From Hypomesus transpacificus (taxonomy: Eukaryota; Chordata; Actinopteri; Osmeriformes; Osmeridae), in the NCBI RefSeq assembly GCF_021917145.1, contig NW_025813737.1:186001-250000 (forward strand): 64,000 bases of DNA. Direction: 5' to 3'. This document shows positions 29,863-43,580 of this stretch, in pieces. Both the position numbers and the translations under genes were made by a program. Position 1 is the stretch's first letter. Each line of letters opens with the position of its first letter. The notes beneath the pieces were generated by a model. It did no database searches, was not told the DNA's origin, and was given only the letters and a program-made list of their open reading frames with translations.

Positions 29863-32800
29863 CAATGGTCCTTCGAGCCGGATTCCAACATCCATTCCAC
29901 CATCCAGAACCCAAGAACCAAGAACTAAAATCGTGCAGACGTGCATGACAATGGAGAACCTCGCAGCAAAAATGGCTGTTTAAAAAGAGGCCAGTTTTTT
30001 TGGGGGGGAGGGGATGGTGGAAAGGTGACGGATTTCTGGACTAGCTAAGAGGCACAGCTTTCGATGGACAAGGTAAGAATGAAATTGTATATATATATAG
30101 TCGAATTTTGTGCTCCAAATTGATTTAAAAAAAAACTCCATAGTGTAGTTATTAAAGCACTCTGGTCCCTATCAGCTAAGACCTGTTGGAAACCCAGTGC
30201 AGCGAGTGGGGTGTCATATTTACTGAGACCCGTGATCTGTGACGCATTGGGAGCAGATAGATCGGTGAAGTAAATAGACTGTATGTTTTGCTAAGAAATG
30301 GAACAGAATCAGTTACGGCCTGACCGACCAGAACTGAGATATTTGAAATATATCTGAGTTTGGTGGTAGTTAAATACCTAACCAAATGGAAAGATTATTG
30401 CTGATTTCTGTGGGAATGCCATTGCAGTAAAACTGAGTTGGATGAAATACTCCGCTGTGAAGTCGTGAACTAAACTCACAATGGATCCTGACCTGTAAAT
30501 GTATATTGGTTGAAATTGACATAATAACTGATTGTTATTGCTGATGAATTGGGAATTGTAATCTACACATGGTAAAGGCGTTTGACATGCCATTAGAGAG
30601 TGGAGTTCTACATAAGTGCGTTTATTGTTGCTGAAATGTGTTTGTTTTGATAGATCTGGGTCTGGTGGTAGACACGTGCCTTACAAACATGTGTTATTAA
30701 ATCCTAGCCAAACGAACAGGTTGAAAAGGCCTGGGCGACCAGGACTCAGATGTATGTGTGAACATAAGATAGGACTTTTCAGTGTACAATGCAGAATTTG
30801 GACTCTCGATTTTTAAGTTAAAGATAAATTAGACGTGCAGTTCTATCATCTACATTTGCTTAATTCAGATCCAGTTGTGAGATGGTGCAGGCTAATCACA
30901 GAAGCCACGTTTACTAACATATGGCGCCGGGGGTACCGGGAACAGCGTAGTAACCTATTTTGCTAAATTCTGTAGAAAGCCATTGAGGTAAATGGGCCGT
31001 CCACAGTCGCTGTGAGAAGACTACAGGATTAAATGACTCCGTGCGCACGTAAAAGATAGTACTACATTAGTCGACGAGGACTAATTATATTAGTCGATGA
31101 GGACTAATTGTATAATTGTATAAACCGCGGACCTATTGTGTATATATAACCATGGTTAATTGTTTTAAAAGTTGTACAGAGGAATTGTGAAATGCTTAGA
31201 AATATGGAAACCAAAATTCAAGTTCAATGGTGAAATTGAAGTTCCAATTGTTTAAGTTAAAGAGTAGTGAAGAGAATGTGGTAATTTTTGTTTCAAATGT
31301 GTCTAAAAGAAGGCTGACATGATTCTAGTGAATTTGCCAATCCGCTGTCTGTTGAACAAAGTCTTTTACAAATTGTTGGGATCTGAGAGGAAAAGATCCA
31401 AGCTGTGACTTTGTTAGCTAATGGCTAATGGTGAAAACATAGAGAAAGTGCATTTTGCCAGAGATTTTGCTCTGTCCTGAGACCAAGGAGAGTCCAGGAA
31501 GTTGAATTTGCAACTATGGCAACAACATTTGTAGCTAACAAACTTGCATACAGACTCAACAGCGATGGCGGCGGGTACAGGCTAGTAAAGGTATTGCAGC
31601 TTGACATTTGAGATCCAGATGAGTAACCACATGACGCATGCGCAGACTAATAAGAAATTGAGAGATTGAAAATACGCAAATTTAGAGAAATAGATGAATT
31701 TGGAGCGAATTTACACATTAATTTGGTTACTTTTGAAATATATTAAGTGAAGAGTAGCCTATTTTGATACATTTGCTAACAAGGTTTTTGGTTGTTCGAG
31801 TACATTTTACATGAGTTTCAGAAATTCCGAGGAAAGGTGGGGGCTAAGAGTCCCGTTACGTTGAAGTTTTGCAAAGGTGATCCCAGAGGGTAATTCTGCA
31901 TAATTATGTGAGTATTAATGCTGAGAGATGTGTCCGTTTGGAAGAATTCGAAGTTTGGTGGTTAACAAATGCATGATAAACATTTGTTGTAATTCCTAGC
32001 CAAACAGGGAGGTTTTTTGAAGCCTTTCCGACCAGAACTTGTATTTAAAAGCGTCATATCTTTGATGTGTTATGGTATTCAATAAGAATGCAGAAATTGA
32101 ACCTCTGGTTTATAAATTGGTTCCAATACAATCGCAAGAGTTATAGAGCAAAATTAAGTGAATAGAAGGTAAACGCCAACCATCTGTGTTGTTCAAAGAG
32201 GGAAAAAAAAAGGTTTTTGCTTGTTCCAGAGTGCGCTGTTTGTTTGATTCGAGTTTGAAGCGGGCGCTGATGGATACAATGTGCTAGATTTGAGTCATTC
32301 AAGTAAAAACTAAAAGTAATTAAGTAAGAAGAGTGTTACATTAAACCATATAGGCTACAAACTACAAAATATTCCAATTAAATATCTTAATTTGGAGTTT
32401 TTGGTCCGCATAAATTAGATTTGAAGAATTGTCCGTGCATAATGCATGTTGTGGGCGTAATGGCTGGTAAATATAGGAATATTCAAAGGAGTATTCTCTG
32501 TATGCTTTGATAAGACTTTTGAGAAGTTAAAGAATAAGGTTTTTGTTTTACGGGCTTATGGTACTCATGTTAAATTGTGAATTTAAAGGTTTAAAAAGAA
32601 AAAGGGCGAATTTATATTTTCTTTTGTCTTAAGGACATTAAGACATGGTTGACGTGATTACGGAGCATAATACTGGCATGAGTGACTAAGGTCTGGGAGC
32701 AGTTTTAACTGTCCGAACATTGATTTGATGAAACAACATTATGATAACGATAGTTTAAAGCAAATTAAAATGTGGCTCAGAGAATTAGTAGAAGGCTAAT

Positions 32801-35800
32801 TTTGAAATCAAAGGCGAAATTAAGTCAATAATTGCAACCTTGTGTGTTATAGGGAACTTATGGGAAGTTTGCGTTTAGACAGGAAGGTTGTTTTTATTTG
32901 GCGAAGGAATGTTTTGTTTAAGGATTTGATTTAATTTGAAATTGTAACTTTAGTAGCTACATCTGATTATAATAACCACTTGCACATCAAATATCCATTG
33001 ACATGGAATCAATTGGTGGCACTTTTCCAGTTGGGTTATTTTGAAGCTGTGTTTTCACAAATGTTTTATTTTGGTTTGAAGAAATGTATGTAAAACATTA
33101 TGAGGAAATGATTTGAAAGTTACATAAAAGATTGGTTTAAGAGGTTCATGGAAGGTTATAAAATGAAACAGGAGAACGTTTTGTGGTTGTGAAGAGATGA
33201 TTGGTTTAAACACTTTGATGTTCTGAAAAGGGAACTATGCATATACTTTAGGTATATGGGAAAACATTTAAAATCAAAATAGTAAAATGTAGGATTTTTA
33301 AGAGTTTTGATAAAGGTATTGGATGCAATTTAGTTATGAAATGAGAAAGAGAAAATAACTAAAATGTATTTTTATTTTGAGTTTTATTGTAATTTGGCTT
33401 TAAGTTTGATTGCATGTTTTATCAGGAGCCTGACACAATGTTTTGGATAAACAGTTAGGCTGTGATAAGGTTGTATTAATAAATGGTATTAGTGCATAAG
33501 GAGGGTTATAATAACCTTTGTTCTGAAATAATTTGGGAAGACTCATAAGTCTGATAAATTGTGGTTATGATGGTTTGTGCTAATTAGCTTGTTTTGGACT
33601 GCAGCCAAAGCAAGTTATGAAGTTCTACCTATCTGACCTTTATGGAAAATATATTTGAAAAAAGTTTTGTTAAACGCTACATTGGGAACATTATGTGGTC
33701 TATATTTTCATTTGAGAAACATACAGATTGAATTCTGGTTTGGGATAATGACAATGGTTTTATCATATCTTTAACAAAAAGAGGTGTGATTTGGTTAAAC
33801 AGAGAATTTAAAATGATATCGGTCTTAAACTTACCGGGTTTGAAAGAAAGAAAAGGTTTTTGGAGTGAAAGAAATTAGACTAACAGTTGATTTTGTTTAA
33901 AAGGGAACAAAGAAACAGATTTCTAGACATCAGTAATAGGAGTTGAATATCAAATGATGAGGTATTGTCTTGTTATACATGTTTGTTCAACAATGGATAA
34001 ATAAGAGTTTTGAATAACTTGTGTTGGTTCTACTAGAAGTAATCCAAATTCCTGATGAAGTGGATCAAAAAGTTAACCGATTTTATACAAAATGCTAACT
34101 AGAAAAGAGATCTTCTGCTAAATTCTGTTCCAGGTGAAGCAGTAAACCAAAGAGTGGATGAGTCAAACCAGGAGGTTGGGTATTGATTAAAGTTATCAAA
34201 AAGAAATAACTGGTCCAGCCCAGGTGGGAGGGACCGTATCAGGTACTACTCACCACACCCACTGCAGTCAAAATAGCAGAGAGGACGTCTTGGATGCATT
34301 TGTCACATTGTAAGGAAGGGACATTGATACAGGGACAGATTAGTTACTCACCACAGTCTTGAGGCACAAGTCTGACTACAAAGGGGAGTCATTCTCTTAA
34401 AGAACGGCGCGTCTCAAACTCAGTGAAGAAATCAACGGCCAACAGAGACATAGGGTGTAGGCTAAAAAGATAGGAGACAGTAAGCAGGGAAAGGTAGAAA
34501 GGATGGGTGACCTATTTCCTCATCCGTAGTATTGTGACCTTCGTGGTACCATATGTAGCTTACTGTTGCTAATATTCATAATAGTCTTCCCTATACTATG
34601 GTTTGAAAAGGTGATTGCTCCTGTATGATGCCACTAGTGGAAACAATAAGACAGATAAAGACAACACCGCTGAGACGAGCAAAACGAACTAGTATTAAGA
34701 ACTGGATTTAATGACTGAAAATTAGTGGTTGGAATGGATAATGTTTACTTTGCTGTTCCCTATGGTTAAAAGATGCAATCTTTTAACCTCAGTGACTATC
34801 TACAAGGAAAGATGGCGATTGTGAAAAATGTGTTTGGTCTACTAAAAGTTCATACTGATAACATAGATTTTATTTTTCTGGGAATGCTAAAGCAGATGTG
34901 GCAGCAAAAGAGGCAGCCATACAGGTGTCTTAACATTAGGAAAGGTATAATGTGGATGAGACTGTCTTGAGAGAAATGCAAGGAGTGTCACAAATGATGG
35001 GTTGTGTAAATTCACAGGAGGAACTTATGTTACTGAAGAATCTATTTCGTTATGCTATAATATTGAGCCATGAGATTGATCATGTCTCAACAGGAGGGAA
35101 TGATAACGAAAGAGTGTTCACAGTATATGGATTTGCAAACTATTCAAGGAAACTTTAAGACAAAACTTTTTTAGCATACTTTGAGAGAGAACAAGATATG
35201 CATGAACTTTATTGAGCTAAAGAAATGTAAAGATTCAGGAATGGACCAACGACGAGTCAGTTGCCTTCAACTGACCTCTGTGAGAATGTAATTTTAATTA
35301 CTGTGTAGTCTACTTTGTTCTGAAATTCGCAGACAGGAGAGAGATGCTGTCTCAATCCAGTGAGAGGTCCCTGACCTAAGGAGACTGGATTGTGGTGACG
35401 GATTTGACACGTTAAGTCCTGGAAAATGACCCAAGGTGAACAGGGTCATTCCTGGCTAGTTTCAGAGAGGAAATGGCATGGTACACGTGAGTCAAGCGTG
35501 CACTTTGTTTGATGATGGCAAAATAAGGAAAACAGTGCGTTGAGGTTGCCGTTTTGATCAACTAGACTACATTTTCTATGAGAAGATTACACAATCACCA
35601 TGCACACAATCATGGCATCAGTTTCAGGAAATTGGACTTTGAGAAACAAGGGGAATTGTCTTGAGAATGATGTTCCGTTTTGGATGTTGAAATATGTAGG
35701 AACTACATGGTGCTATGACTACAGATATGATTTAACTGTTTAATTGATAACAATGCAAATGTTAAACAGATTCAGAAGTGTTGTTTTAATCTTGAGATAC

Positions 35801-36836
35801 GTAAGAAACTTTTCTGTGGAATAAAATTTAGGTACAAACACTCCTATCATGATACGTTCTACCAGTTATGTAAAGATGTCCAGTTGATATGTTATGTTCC
35901 AGGGCAGAAGTTTGAATGTTTTGAGAACAGTTATTGACTGTCGGAAGAGGAGATAACAATACTGTGACCATGATACTACAATACTTCATTTATATGACTT
36001 GATTAAGTATTATTTGGGAGTTGCATTAAAGCTTGATGTTTTGCTTTTGAGAAACTTGGTTGCATCACAGAAAGTTGATATTAATTTGAAAACAGAAATT
36101 GAGAACATGTAAGGAGATTTCAGGAGATGTGCAAAAGTGATCTTTTATCATGAAGAGGTTGTAAAAGAGTTAGCAGGAGGCTGGAGAGAAATGTCTGTTG
36201 ATTTAGAGTCCTGACTGCGCTGTAGGAGATCACCTTCGGGGGAGGGTGAGCTTCTTTTGCCATCTATAAAATGGAGATAAGTTGTGGGAGAGTGCATTTG
36301 GAGACAGAATCTGGGGTGACTTAAGGGTTAAACAGGTTTTTGTTTGGTTAACTGAGGTTTATGACTCCCTGACTTGGACAGAAATGCTTATCACCTAACC
36401 TGGAGAGGAAGAGCACAATCAGGGCCTGTCTTAGAAAAACCTGACTGACAGTCTACTGAATGTTTGATGGTTTTAGAGATGACCAGGTAGACAACAAGTA
36501 GGCATGTTCTTATATCCTGATAATTTCTGTATTGAATTCTTTGTTGCAATCTTTGTTTCTATTTGATTTTGGGTGAAGGAGATCTGAGATGAGGTCCAAC
36601 TCATCAGACGTCAAATGACCATTCTGCTAAGTGATGACGGGTTTTACCCAATACCATGGGCTACCGTCATGTCCAAGCATTCACACTGCTAGACTATAAT
36701 GCTGTGTAGTCTTATTGAATATTACACATTTTTGATTTTATGAATTATTTTTATTTTATGTATTTTTGATTTTATTGACTGTGTGTAGGCGTGGCTTTGG
36801 AATGACACATTTTATTCAGGATAAACAGGAGGGATA

Positions 36837-37376
36837 TGTTGGAGAAATTGAAGATGTAACACATTTATCCTGTATAAGAATGATTCTGTGTTCAGCATTC
36901 CTTGTGTGTAGAGAGAAGCCTACCCCCAAATCTGGACTTTGGGTAACATGAGGCATACGTAAACAAGGTGACCTGGGCTGACCACTCTCTCTTACTGGAG
37001 AGGCCATAAAAGATGTCTGGCCTTATCTGTGTTGGGTGAATCATGTGGTCAAGCTTACAGGGGTCAAAAGGCACACACACGCACACACTCAAGCACGCAC
37101 ACACTCAAACACGCACGCACACACGCGCGCGCCAGGTCTATGCAAGGAGCCAATGAAGAAGAGCAATGGAACATTTGCATGCCTTTGTCTTAACCAATGA
37201 CTGTAAAGGGCGGTTCTGCTTAAATAGCTAGCTAGCGCAACATGCTAGCGGACAAACTTGTAGCACAATGGGGTGTGATGTTTTGTCTCCTTGTGGGCCG
37301 GCCACAAGCAATAAAGCTTTCTTAAACTTGTTCACCGACTGACTGTGCAATGCTTGATAGATTAATACTTCTGACA
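36837..37376 (+). repeat. 3' LTR of copy 2
   Basis: 540 bp; preceded by the same purine-rich tract. Confidence 0.9.
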
Positions 37377-37400
37377 CTTGGACCGCTAGGCCACGCTACC
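37377..37400 (-). pseudogene. 5' end of the split tRNA-Leu
   Basis: Partner of 29260-29322. Confidence 0.85.
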
Positions 37401-37528
37401 CCGTTGTCAACTGTTGGCCAGCCGAGCTCGAACCGAAGCTGATCGATCGTCCAGGAGCTCACGTGACTATATCTAATGCCCGCAAGCAGTGGAATGACAC
37501 CAGATAAAACACATTTTTCTCAATGTTC

Positions 37529-37600
37529 TGCATTGGCCGGGAAACGAACCCAGGTCAACTGCTTGGAAGGCAGCTATGCTTGCCACTATACCACCAATGC
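37529..37600 (-). tRNA. tRNA-Gly (TCC), A58 variant
   Basis: Duplicate of 25717 (11,812 bp period). Confidence 0.8.
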
Positions 37601-37920
37601 CCACGACATCCTCCATGATCGCACAGCTTTTCGAGCCACGGTTCGATTTTTCACACCACCTACTGACGTCCAACTAGTAAGAGATTGCCATAAACCTGGT
37701 TTATACTTCTGTCGAGTTTGGAACACTTGACCTAATCCGGATGTGCTCGACCGTCACAAGAGACGAAATGCCTCTCACACTTTGTATTGTCTGGTGATGG
37801 AGCCACTATACCTACGATGCCCCAAGAAAGCATCAACGACAACATGTCGAGCCATAATTCAACTTTAAAACCCACTTACTGACTTGAAAGCAACGAGACG
37901 GCGTTAGCACCCTACAAAAG

Positions 37921-38002
37921 TGGCAGCGGTGGGATTCGAACCCACGCCTCCGGAGAGACTGGAGCCTTAATCCAGCACCTTGGACCGCTCGGCCACGCTA
38001 CC
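37921..38002 (-). tRNA. tRNA-Leu (AAG)
   Basis: Duplicate of 26109 (11,812 bp period). Confidence 0.9.
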
Positions 38003-38129
38003 CCATTGTCAACTGTTGGCCAGCCGAGCTCCAACCGAAGCTGATCGATCGTCCAGGAGCTCACGTGACTAGTCTAATGCCCGCAAGCAGTGGAATGACA
38101 CCAGATAAAACACATCTTTCTCAAGGTTA

Positions 38130-38201
38130 TGCATTGGCCGGGAATCGAACTCGGGTCAACTGCTTGGAAGGCAGCTATGCTTGCCACTATACCACCAATG
38201 C
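38130..38201 (-). tRNA. tRNA-Gly (TCC), one T-stem mismatch
   Basis: Duplicate of 26318 (11,812 bp period). Confidence 0.8.
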
Positions 38202-38527
38202 CCACAACATCCTCCATGATCGCACAGTATTTCGAGCCACGGTTCGATTTTTCACACCACCTACTGACGTCCAACTAGTAACAGATTGCCCTAAACCTGG
38301 TTTATACTTCTGTCGAGTTTGGAACACTTGGCCTACTCCGGATGTGTTCGACCTTCACAAGAGACGAAATGCCTCTTCACGGTTTGTATTGTCTGGTGAT
38401 GGAGCCACTATACCTACGATGCCCCAAGAAAGCATCAACGACAACACAACACAACGAGCCACAGTTCACCTTTCAAACCCACTTACTGACGTGAAAGCAA
38501 TGAGACGCCGTTAGCACCCTACAAAAG

Positions 38528-38590
38528 TGGCAGCGGTGGGATTCGAACCCACGCCTCCGGAGAGACTGGAGCCTTAATCCAGCGCCTTGG
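38528..38590 (-). pseudogene. 3' part of a split tRNA-Leu (AAG)
   Basis: Partner fragment at 39921-39944. Confidence 0.87.
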
Positions 38591-39920
38591 TGTTGGAGAA
38601 ATTGAAGATGTAACACATTTATCCTGTATAAGAATGATTCTGTGTTCAGCATTCCTTGTGTGTAGAGAGAAGCCTACCCCCAAATCTTTTATCATGAAGA
38701 GGTTGTAAAAGAGTTAGCAGGAGGCTGGAGAGAAATGTCTGTTGATTTAGAGTCCTGACTGCGCTGTAGGAGATCACCTTCGGGGGAGGGTGAGCTTCTT
38801 TTGCCATCTATAAAATGGAGATAAGTTGTGGGAGAGTGCATTTGGAGACAGAATCTGGGGTGACTTAAGGGTTAAACAGGTTTTTGTTTGGTTAACTGAG
38901 GTTTATGACTCCCTGACTTGGACAGAAATGCTTATCACCTAACCTGGAGAGGAAGAGCACAATCAGGGCCTGTCTTAGAAAAACCTGACTGACAGTCTAC
39001 TGAATGTTTGATGGTTTTAGAGATGACCAGGTAGACAACAAGTAGGCATGTTCTTATATCCTGATAATTTCTGTATTGAATTCTTTGTTGCAATCTTTGT
39101 TTCTATTTGATTTTGGGTGAAGGAGATCTGAGATGAGGTCCAACTCATCAGACGTCAAATGACCATTCTGCTAAGTGATGACGGGTTTTACCCAATACCA
39201 TGGGCTACCGTCATGTCCAAGCATTCACACTGCTAGACTATAATGCTGTGTAGTCTTATTGAATATTACACATTTTTGATTTTATGAATTATTTTTATTT
39301 TATGTATTTTTGATTTTATTGACTGTGTGTAGGCGTGGCTTTGGAATGACACATTTTATTCAGGATAAACAGGAGGGATATGTTGGAGAAATTGAAGATG
39401 TAACACATTTATCCTGTATAAGAATGATTCTGTGTTCAGCATTCCTTGTGTGTAGAGAGAAGCCTACCCCCAAATCTGGACTTTGGGTAACATGAGGCAT
39501 ACGTAAACAAGGTGACCTGGGCTGACCACTCTCTCTTACTGGAGAGGCCATAAAAGATGTCTGGCCTTATCTGTGTTGGGTGAATCATGTGGTCAAGCTT
39601 ACAGGGGTCAAAAGGCACACACACGCACACACTCAAGCACGCACACACTCAAACACGCACGCACACACGCGCGCGCCAGGTCTATGCAAGGAGCCAATGA
39701 AGAAGAGCAATGGAACATTTGCATGCCTTTGTCTTAACCAATGACTGTAAAGGGCGGTTCTGCTTAAATAGCTAGCTAGCGCAACATGCTAGCGGACAAA
39801 CTTGTAGCACAATGGGGTGTGATGTTTTGTCTCCTTGTGGGCCGGCCACAAGCAATAAAGCTTTCTTAAACTTGTTCACCGACTGACTGTGCAATGCTTG
39901 ATAGATTAATACTTCTGACA
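38591..39920 (+). mobile_element. short form of the LTR retroelement (fossil), second
   Basis: Duplicate of 26779-28108, same 1,330 bp length and structure; 3' LTR at 39381-39920; CTTGG flanks. Confidence 0.87.
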
Positions 39921-39944
39921 CTTGGACCGCTAGGCCACGCTACC
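39921..39944 (-). pseudogene. 5' end of the split tRNA-Leu
   Basis: Partner of 38528-38590. Confidence 0.85.
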
Positions 39945-40072
39945 CCGTTGTCAACTGTTGGCCAGCCGAGCTCGAACCGAAGCTGATCGATCGTCCAGGA
40001 GCTCACGTGACTATATCTAATGCCCGCAAGCAGTGGAATGACACCAGATAAAACACATTTTTCTCAATGTTC

Positions 40073-40144
40073 TGCATTGGCCGGGAAACGAACCCAGGTC
40101 AACTGCTTGGAAGGCAGCTATGCTTGCCACTATACCACCAATGC
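40073..40144 (-). tRNA. tRNA-Gly (TCC), A58 variant
   Basis: Duplicate of 28261. Confidence 0.8.
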
Positions 40145-40464
40145 CCACGACATCCTCCATGATCGCACAGCTTTTCGAGCCACGGTTCGATTTTTCACAC
40201 CACCTACTGACGTCCAACTAGTAAGAGATTGCCATAAACCTGGTTTATACTTCTGTCGAGTTTGGAACACTTGACCTAATCCGGATGTGCTCGACCGTCA
40301 CAAGAGACGAAATGCCTCTCACACTTTGTATTGTCTGGTGATGGAGCCACTATACCTACGATGCCCCAAGAAAGCATCAACGACAACATGTCGAGCCATA
40401 ATTCAACTTTAAAACCCACTTACTGACTTGAAAGCAACGAGACGGCGTTAGCACCCTACAAAAG

Positions 40465-40546
40465 TGGCAGCGGTGGGATTCGAACCCACGCCTCCGGAGA
40501 GACTGGAGCCTTAATCCAGCACCTTGGACCGCTCGGCCACGCTACC
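40465..40546 (-). tRNA. tRNA-Leu (AAG)
   Basis: Duplicate of 28653. Confidence 0.9.
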
Positions 40547-40673
40547 CCATTGTCAACTGTTGGCCAGCCGAGCTCCAACCGAAGCTGATCGATCGTCCAG
40601 GAGCTCACGTGACTAGTCTAATGCCCGCAAGCAGTGGAATGACACCAGATAAAACACATCTTTCTCAAGGTTA

Positions 40674-40745
40674 TGCATTGGCCGGGAATCGAACTCGGGT
40701 CAACTGCTTGGAAGGCAGCTATGCTTGCCACTATACCACCAATGC
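40674..40745 (-). tRNA. tRNA-Gly (TCC), one T-stem mismatch
   Basis: Duplicate of 28862. Confidence 0.8.
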
Positions 40746-41071
40746 CCACAACATCCTCCATGATCGCACAGTATTTCGAGCCACGGTTCGATTTTTCACA
40801 CCACCTACTGACGTCCAACTAGTAACAGATTGCCCTAAACCTGGTTTATACTTCTGTCGAGTTTGGAACACTTGGCCTACTCCGGATGTGTTCGACCTTC
40901 ACAAGAGACGAAATGCCTCTTCACGGTTTGTATTGTCTGGTGATGGAGCCACTATACCTACGATGCCCCAAGAAAGCATCAACGACAACACAACACAACG
41001 AGCCACAGTTCACCTTTCAAACCCACTTACTGACGTGAAAGCAATGAGACGCCGTTAGCACCCTACAAAAG

Positions 41072-41134
41072 TGGCAGCGGTGGGATTCGAACCCACGCCT
41101 CCGGAGAGACTGGAGCCTTAATCCAGCGCCTTGG
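41072..41134 (-). pseudogene. 3' part of a split tRNA-Leu (AAG)
   Basis: Partner fragment at 41675-41698. Confidence 0.87.
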
Positions 41135-41674
41135 TGTTGGAGAAATTGAAGATGTAACACATTTATCCTGTATAAGAATGATTCTGTGTTCAGCATTCCT
41201 TGTGTGTAGAGAGAAGCCTACCCCCAAATCTGGACTTTGGGTAACATGAGGCATACGTAAACAAGGTGACCTGGGCTGACCACTCTCTCTTACTGGAGAG
41301 GCCATAAAAGATGTCTGGCCTTATCTGTGTTGGGTGAATCATGTGGTCAAGCTTACAGGGGTCAAAAGGCACACACACGCACACACTCAAGCATGCACAC
41401 ACTCAAACACGCACGCACACACGCGCGCGCCAGGTCTATGCAAGGAGCCAATGAAGAAGAGCAATGGAACATTTGCATGCCTTTGTCTTAACCAATGACT
41501 GTAAAGGGCGGTTCTGCTTAAATAGCTAGCTAGCGCAACATGCTAGCGGACAAACTTGTAGCACAATGGGGTGTGATGTTTTGTCTCCTTGTGGGCCGGC
41601 CACAAGCAATAAAGCTTTCTTAAACTTGTTCACCGACTGACTGTGCAATGCTTGATAGATTAATACTTCTGACA
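41135..41674 (+). mobile_element. solo LTR 1
   Basis: Single 540 bp LTR with CTTGG on both sides: the product expected from recombination between the two LTRs of a full element. It shares a base change in the CA-rich stretch (GCATGC) with solo LTR 2 only. Confidence 0.9.
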
Positions 41675-41698
41675 CTTGGACCGCTAGGCCACGCTACC
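41675..41698 (-). pseudogene. 5' end of the split tRNA-Leu
   Basis: Partner of 41072-41134. Confidence 0.85.
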
Positions 41699-41826
41699 CC
41701 GTTGTCAACTGTTGGCCAGCCGAGCTCGAACCGAAGCTGATCGATCGTCCAGGAGCTCACGTGACTATATCTAATGCCCGCAAGCAGTGGAATGACACCA
41801 GATAAAACACATTTTTCTCAATGTTC

Positions 41827-41898
41827 TGCATTGGCCGGGAAACGAACCCAGGTCAACTGCTTGGAAGGCAGCTATGCTTGCCACTATACCACCAATGC
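41827..41898 (-). tRNA. tRNA-Gly (TCC), A58 variant
   Basis: Same T-arm variant; the base change CCAACG just outside the gene marks this sub-lineage (also at 43581 and 46935). Confidence 0.8.
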
Positions 41899-42218
41899 CA
41901 ACGACATCCTCCATGATCGCACAGCTTTTCGAGCCACGGTTCGATTTTTCACACCACCTACTGACGTCCAACTAGTAAGAGATTGCCATAAACCTGGTTT
42001 ATACTTCTGTCGAGTTTGGAACACTTGACCTAATCCGGATGTGCTCGACCGTCACAAGAGACGAAATGCCTCTCACACTTTGTATTGTCTGGTGATGGAG
42101 CCACTATACCTACGATGCCCCAAGAAAGCATCAACGACAACATGTCGAGCCATAATTCAACTTTAAAACCCACTTACTGACTTGAAAGCAACGAGACGGC
42201 GTTAGCACCCTACAAAAG

Positions 42219-42300
42219 TGGCAGCGGTGGGATTCGAACCCACGCCTCCGGAGAGACTGGAGCCTTAATCCAGCACCTTGGACCGCTCGGCCACGCTACC
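42219..42300 (-). tRNA. tRNA-Leu (AAG)
   Basis: D-stem wobble variant as at 1325. Confidence 0.9.
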
Positions 42301-42427
42301 CCATTGTCAACTGTTGGCCAGCCGAGCTCCAACCGAAGCTGATCGATCGTCCAGGAGCTCACGTGACTAGTCTAATGCCCGCAAGCAGTGGAATGACACC
42401 AGATAAAACACATCTTTCTCAAGGTTA

Positions 42428-42499
42428 TGCATTGGCCGGGAATCGAACTCGGGTCAACTGCTTGGAAGGCAGCTATGCTTGCCACTATACCACCAATGC
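42428..42499 (-). tRNA. tRNA-Gly (TCC), one T-stem mismatch
   Basis: As 26318. Confidence 0.8.
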
Positions 42500-42825
42500 C
42501 CACAACATCCTCCATGATCGCACAGTATTTCGAGCCACGGTTCGATTTTTCACACCACCTACTGACGTCCAACTAGTAACAGATTGCCCTAAACCTGGTT
42601 TATACTTCTGTCGAGTTTGGAACACTTGGCCTACTCCGGATGTGTTCGACCTTCACAAGAGACGAAATGCCTCTTCACGGTTTGTATTGTCTGGTGATGG
42701 AGCCACTATACCTACGATGCCCCAAGAAAGCATCAACGACAACACAACACAACGAGCCACAGTTCACCTTTCAAACCCACTTACTGACGTGAAAGCAATG
42801 AGACGCCGTTAGCACCCTACAAAAG

Positions 42826-42888
42826 TGGCAGCGGTGGGATTCGAACCCACGCCTCCGGAGAGACTGGAGCCTTAATCCAGCGCCTTGG
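42826..42888 (-). pseudogene. 3' part of a split tRNA-Leu (AAG)
   Basis: Partner fragment at 43429-43452. Confidence 0.87.
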
Positions 42889-43428
42889 TGTTGGAGAAAT
42901 TGAAGATGTAACACATTTATCCTGTATAAGAATGATTCTGTGTTCAGCATTCCTTGTGTGTAGAGAGAAGCCTACCCCCAAATCTGGACTTTGGGTAACA
43001 TGAGGCATACGTAAACAAGGTGACCTGGGCTGACCACTCTCTCTTACTGGAGAGGCCATAAAAGATGTCTGGCCTTATCTGTGTTGGGTGAATCATGTGG
43101 TCAAGCTTACAGGGGTCAAAAGGCACACACACGCACACACTCAAGCATGCACACACTCAAACACGCACGCACACACGCGCGCGCCAGGTCTATGCAAGGA
43201 GCCAATGAAGAAGAGCAATGGAACATTTGCATGCCTTTGTCTTAACCAATGACTGTAAAGGGCGGTTCTGCTTAAATAGCTAGCTAGCGCAACATGCTAG
43301 CGGACAAACTTGTAGCACAATGGGGTGTGATGTTTTGTCTCCTTGTGGGCCGGCCACAAGCAATAAAGCTTTCTTAAACTTGTTCACCGACTGACTGTGC
43401 AATGCTTGATAGATTAATACTTCTGACA
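42889..43428 (+). mobile_element. solo LTR 2
   Basis: 540 bp, CTTGG flanks, 1,754 bp after solo LTR 1; the pair and the tRNA block between form a tandem duplication. Confidence 0.9.
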
Positions 43429-43452
43429 CTTGGACCGCTAGGCCACGCTACC
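43429..43452 (-). pseudogene. 5' end of the split tRNA-Leu
   Basis: Partner of 42826-42888. Confidence 0.85.
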
Positions 43453-43580
43453 CCGTTGTCAACTGTTGGCCAGCCGAGCTCGAACCGAAGCTGATCGATC
43501 GTCCAGGAGCTCACGTGACTATATCTAATGCCCGCAAGCAGTGGAATGACACCAGATAAAACACATTTTTCTCAATGTTC

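Larger units (their letters stand above)
29323..37376 (+). mobile_element. full-length LTR retroelement, copy 2 (fossil)
   Basis: Same length (8,054 bp) as copy 1 and nearly identical, 11,812 bp downstream. LTRs at 29323-29862 and 36837-37376, primer site from 29866, CTTGG on both sides. The 5' LTRs of both copies share the one base that separates them from the 3' LTRs, showing that the two elements were duplicated as a block. Interior broken to the same degree as copy 1. Confidence 0.88.
17511..41134. repeat. 11.8 kb tandem segmental duplication
   Basis: 17511-29322 and 29323-41134 are two consecutive 11,812 bp units. Each contains a full LTR element, a Gly-Leu-Gly block, a short LTR-element form and another Gly-Leu-Gly block. 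They differ at scattered single bases and homopolymer lengths (for example the T/G run near 18188 versus 30000). Confidence 0.88.

Noticed and set aside
17511-41134. The 11.8 kb duplication as a pure assembly artefact
   Set aside because: Not fully excluded, but scattered single-base and homopolymer differences between units argue for real copies. Long-read coverage would settle it.
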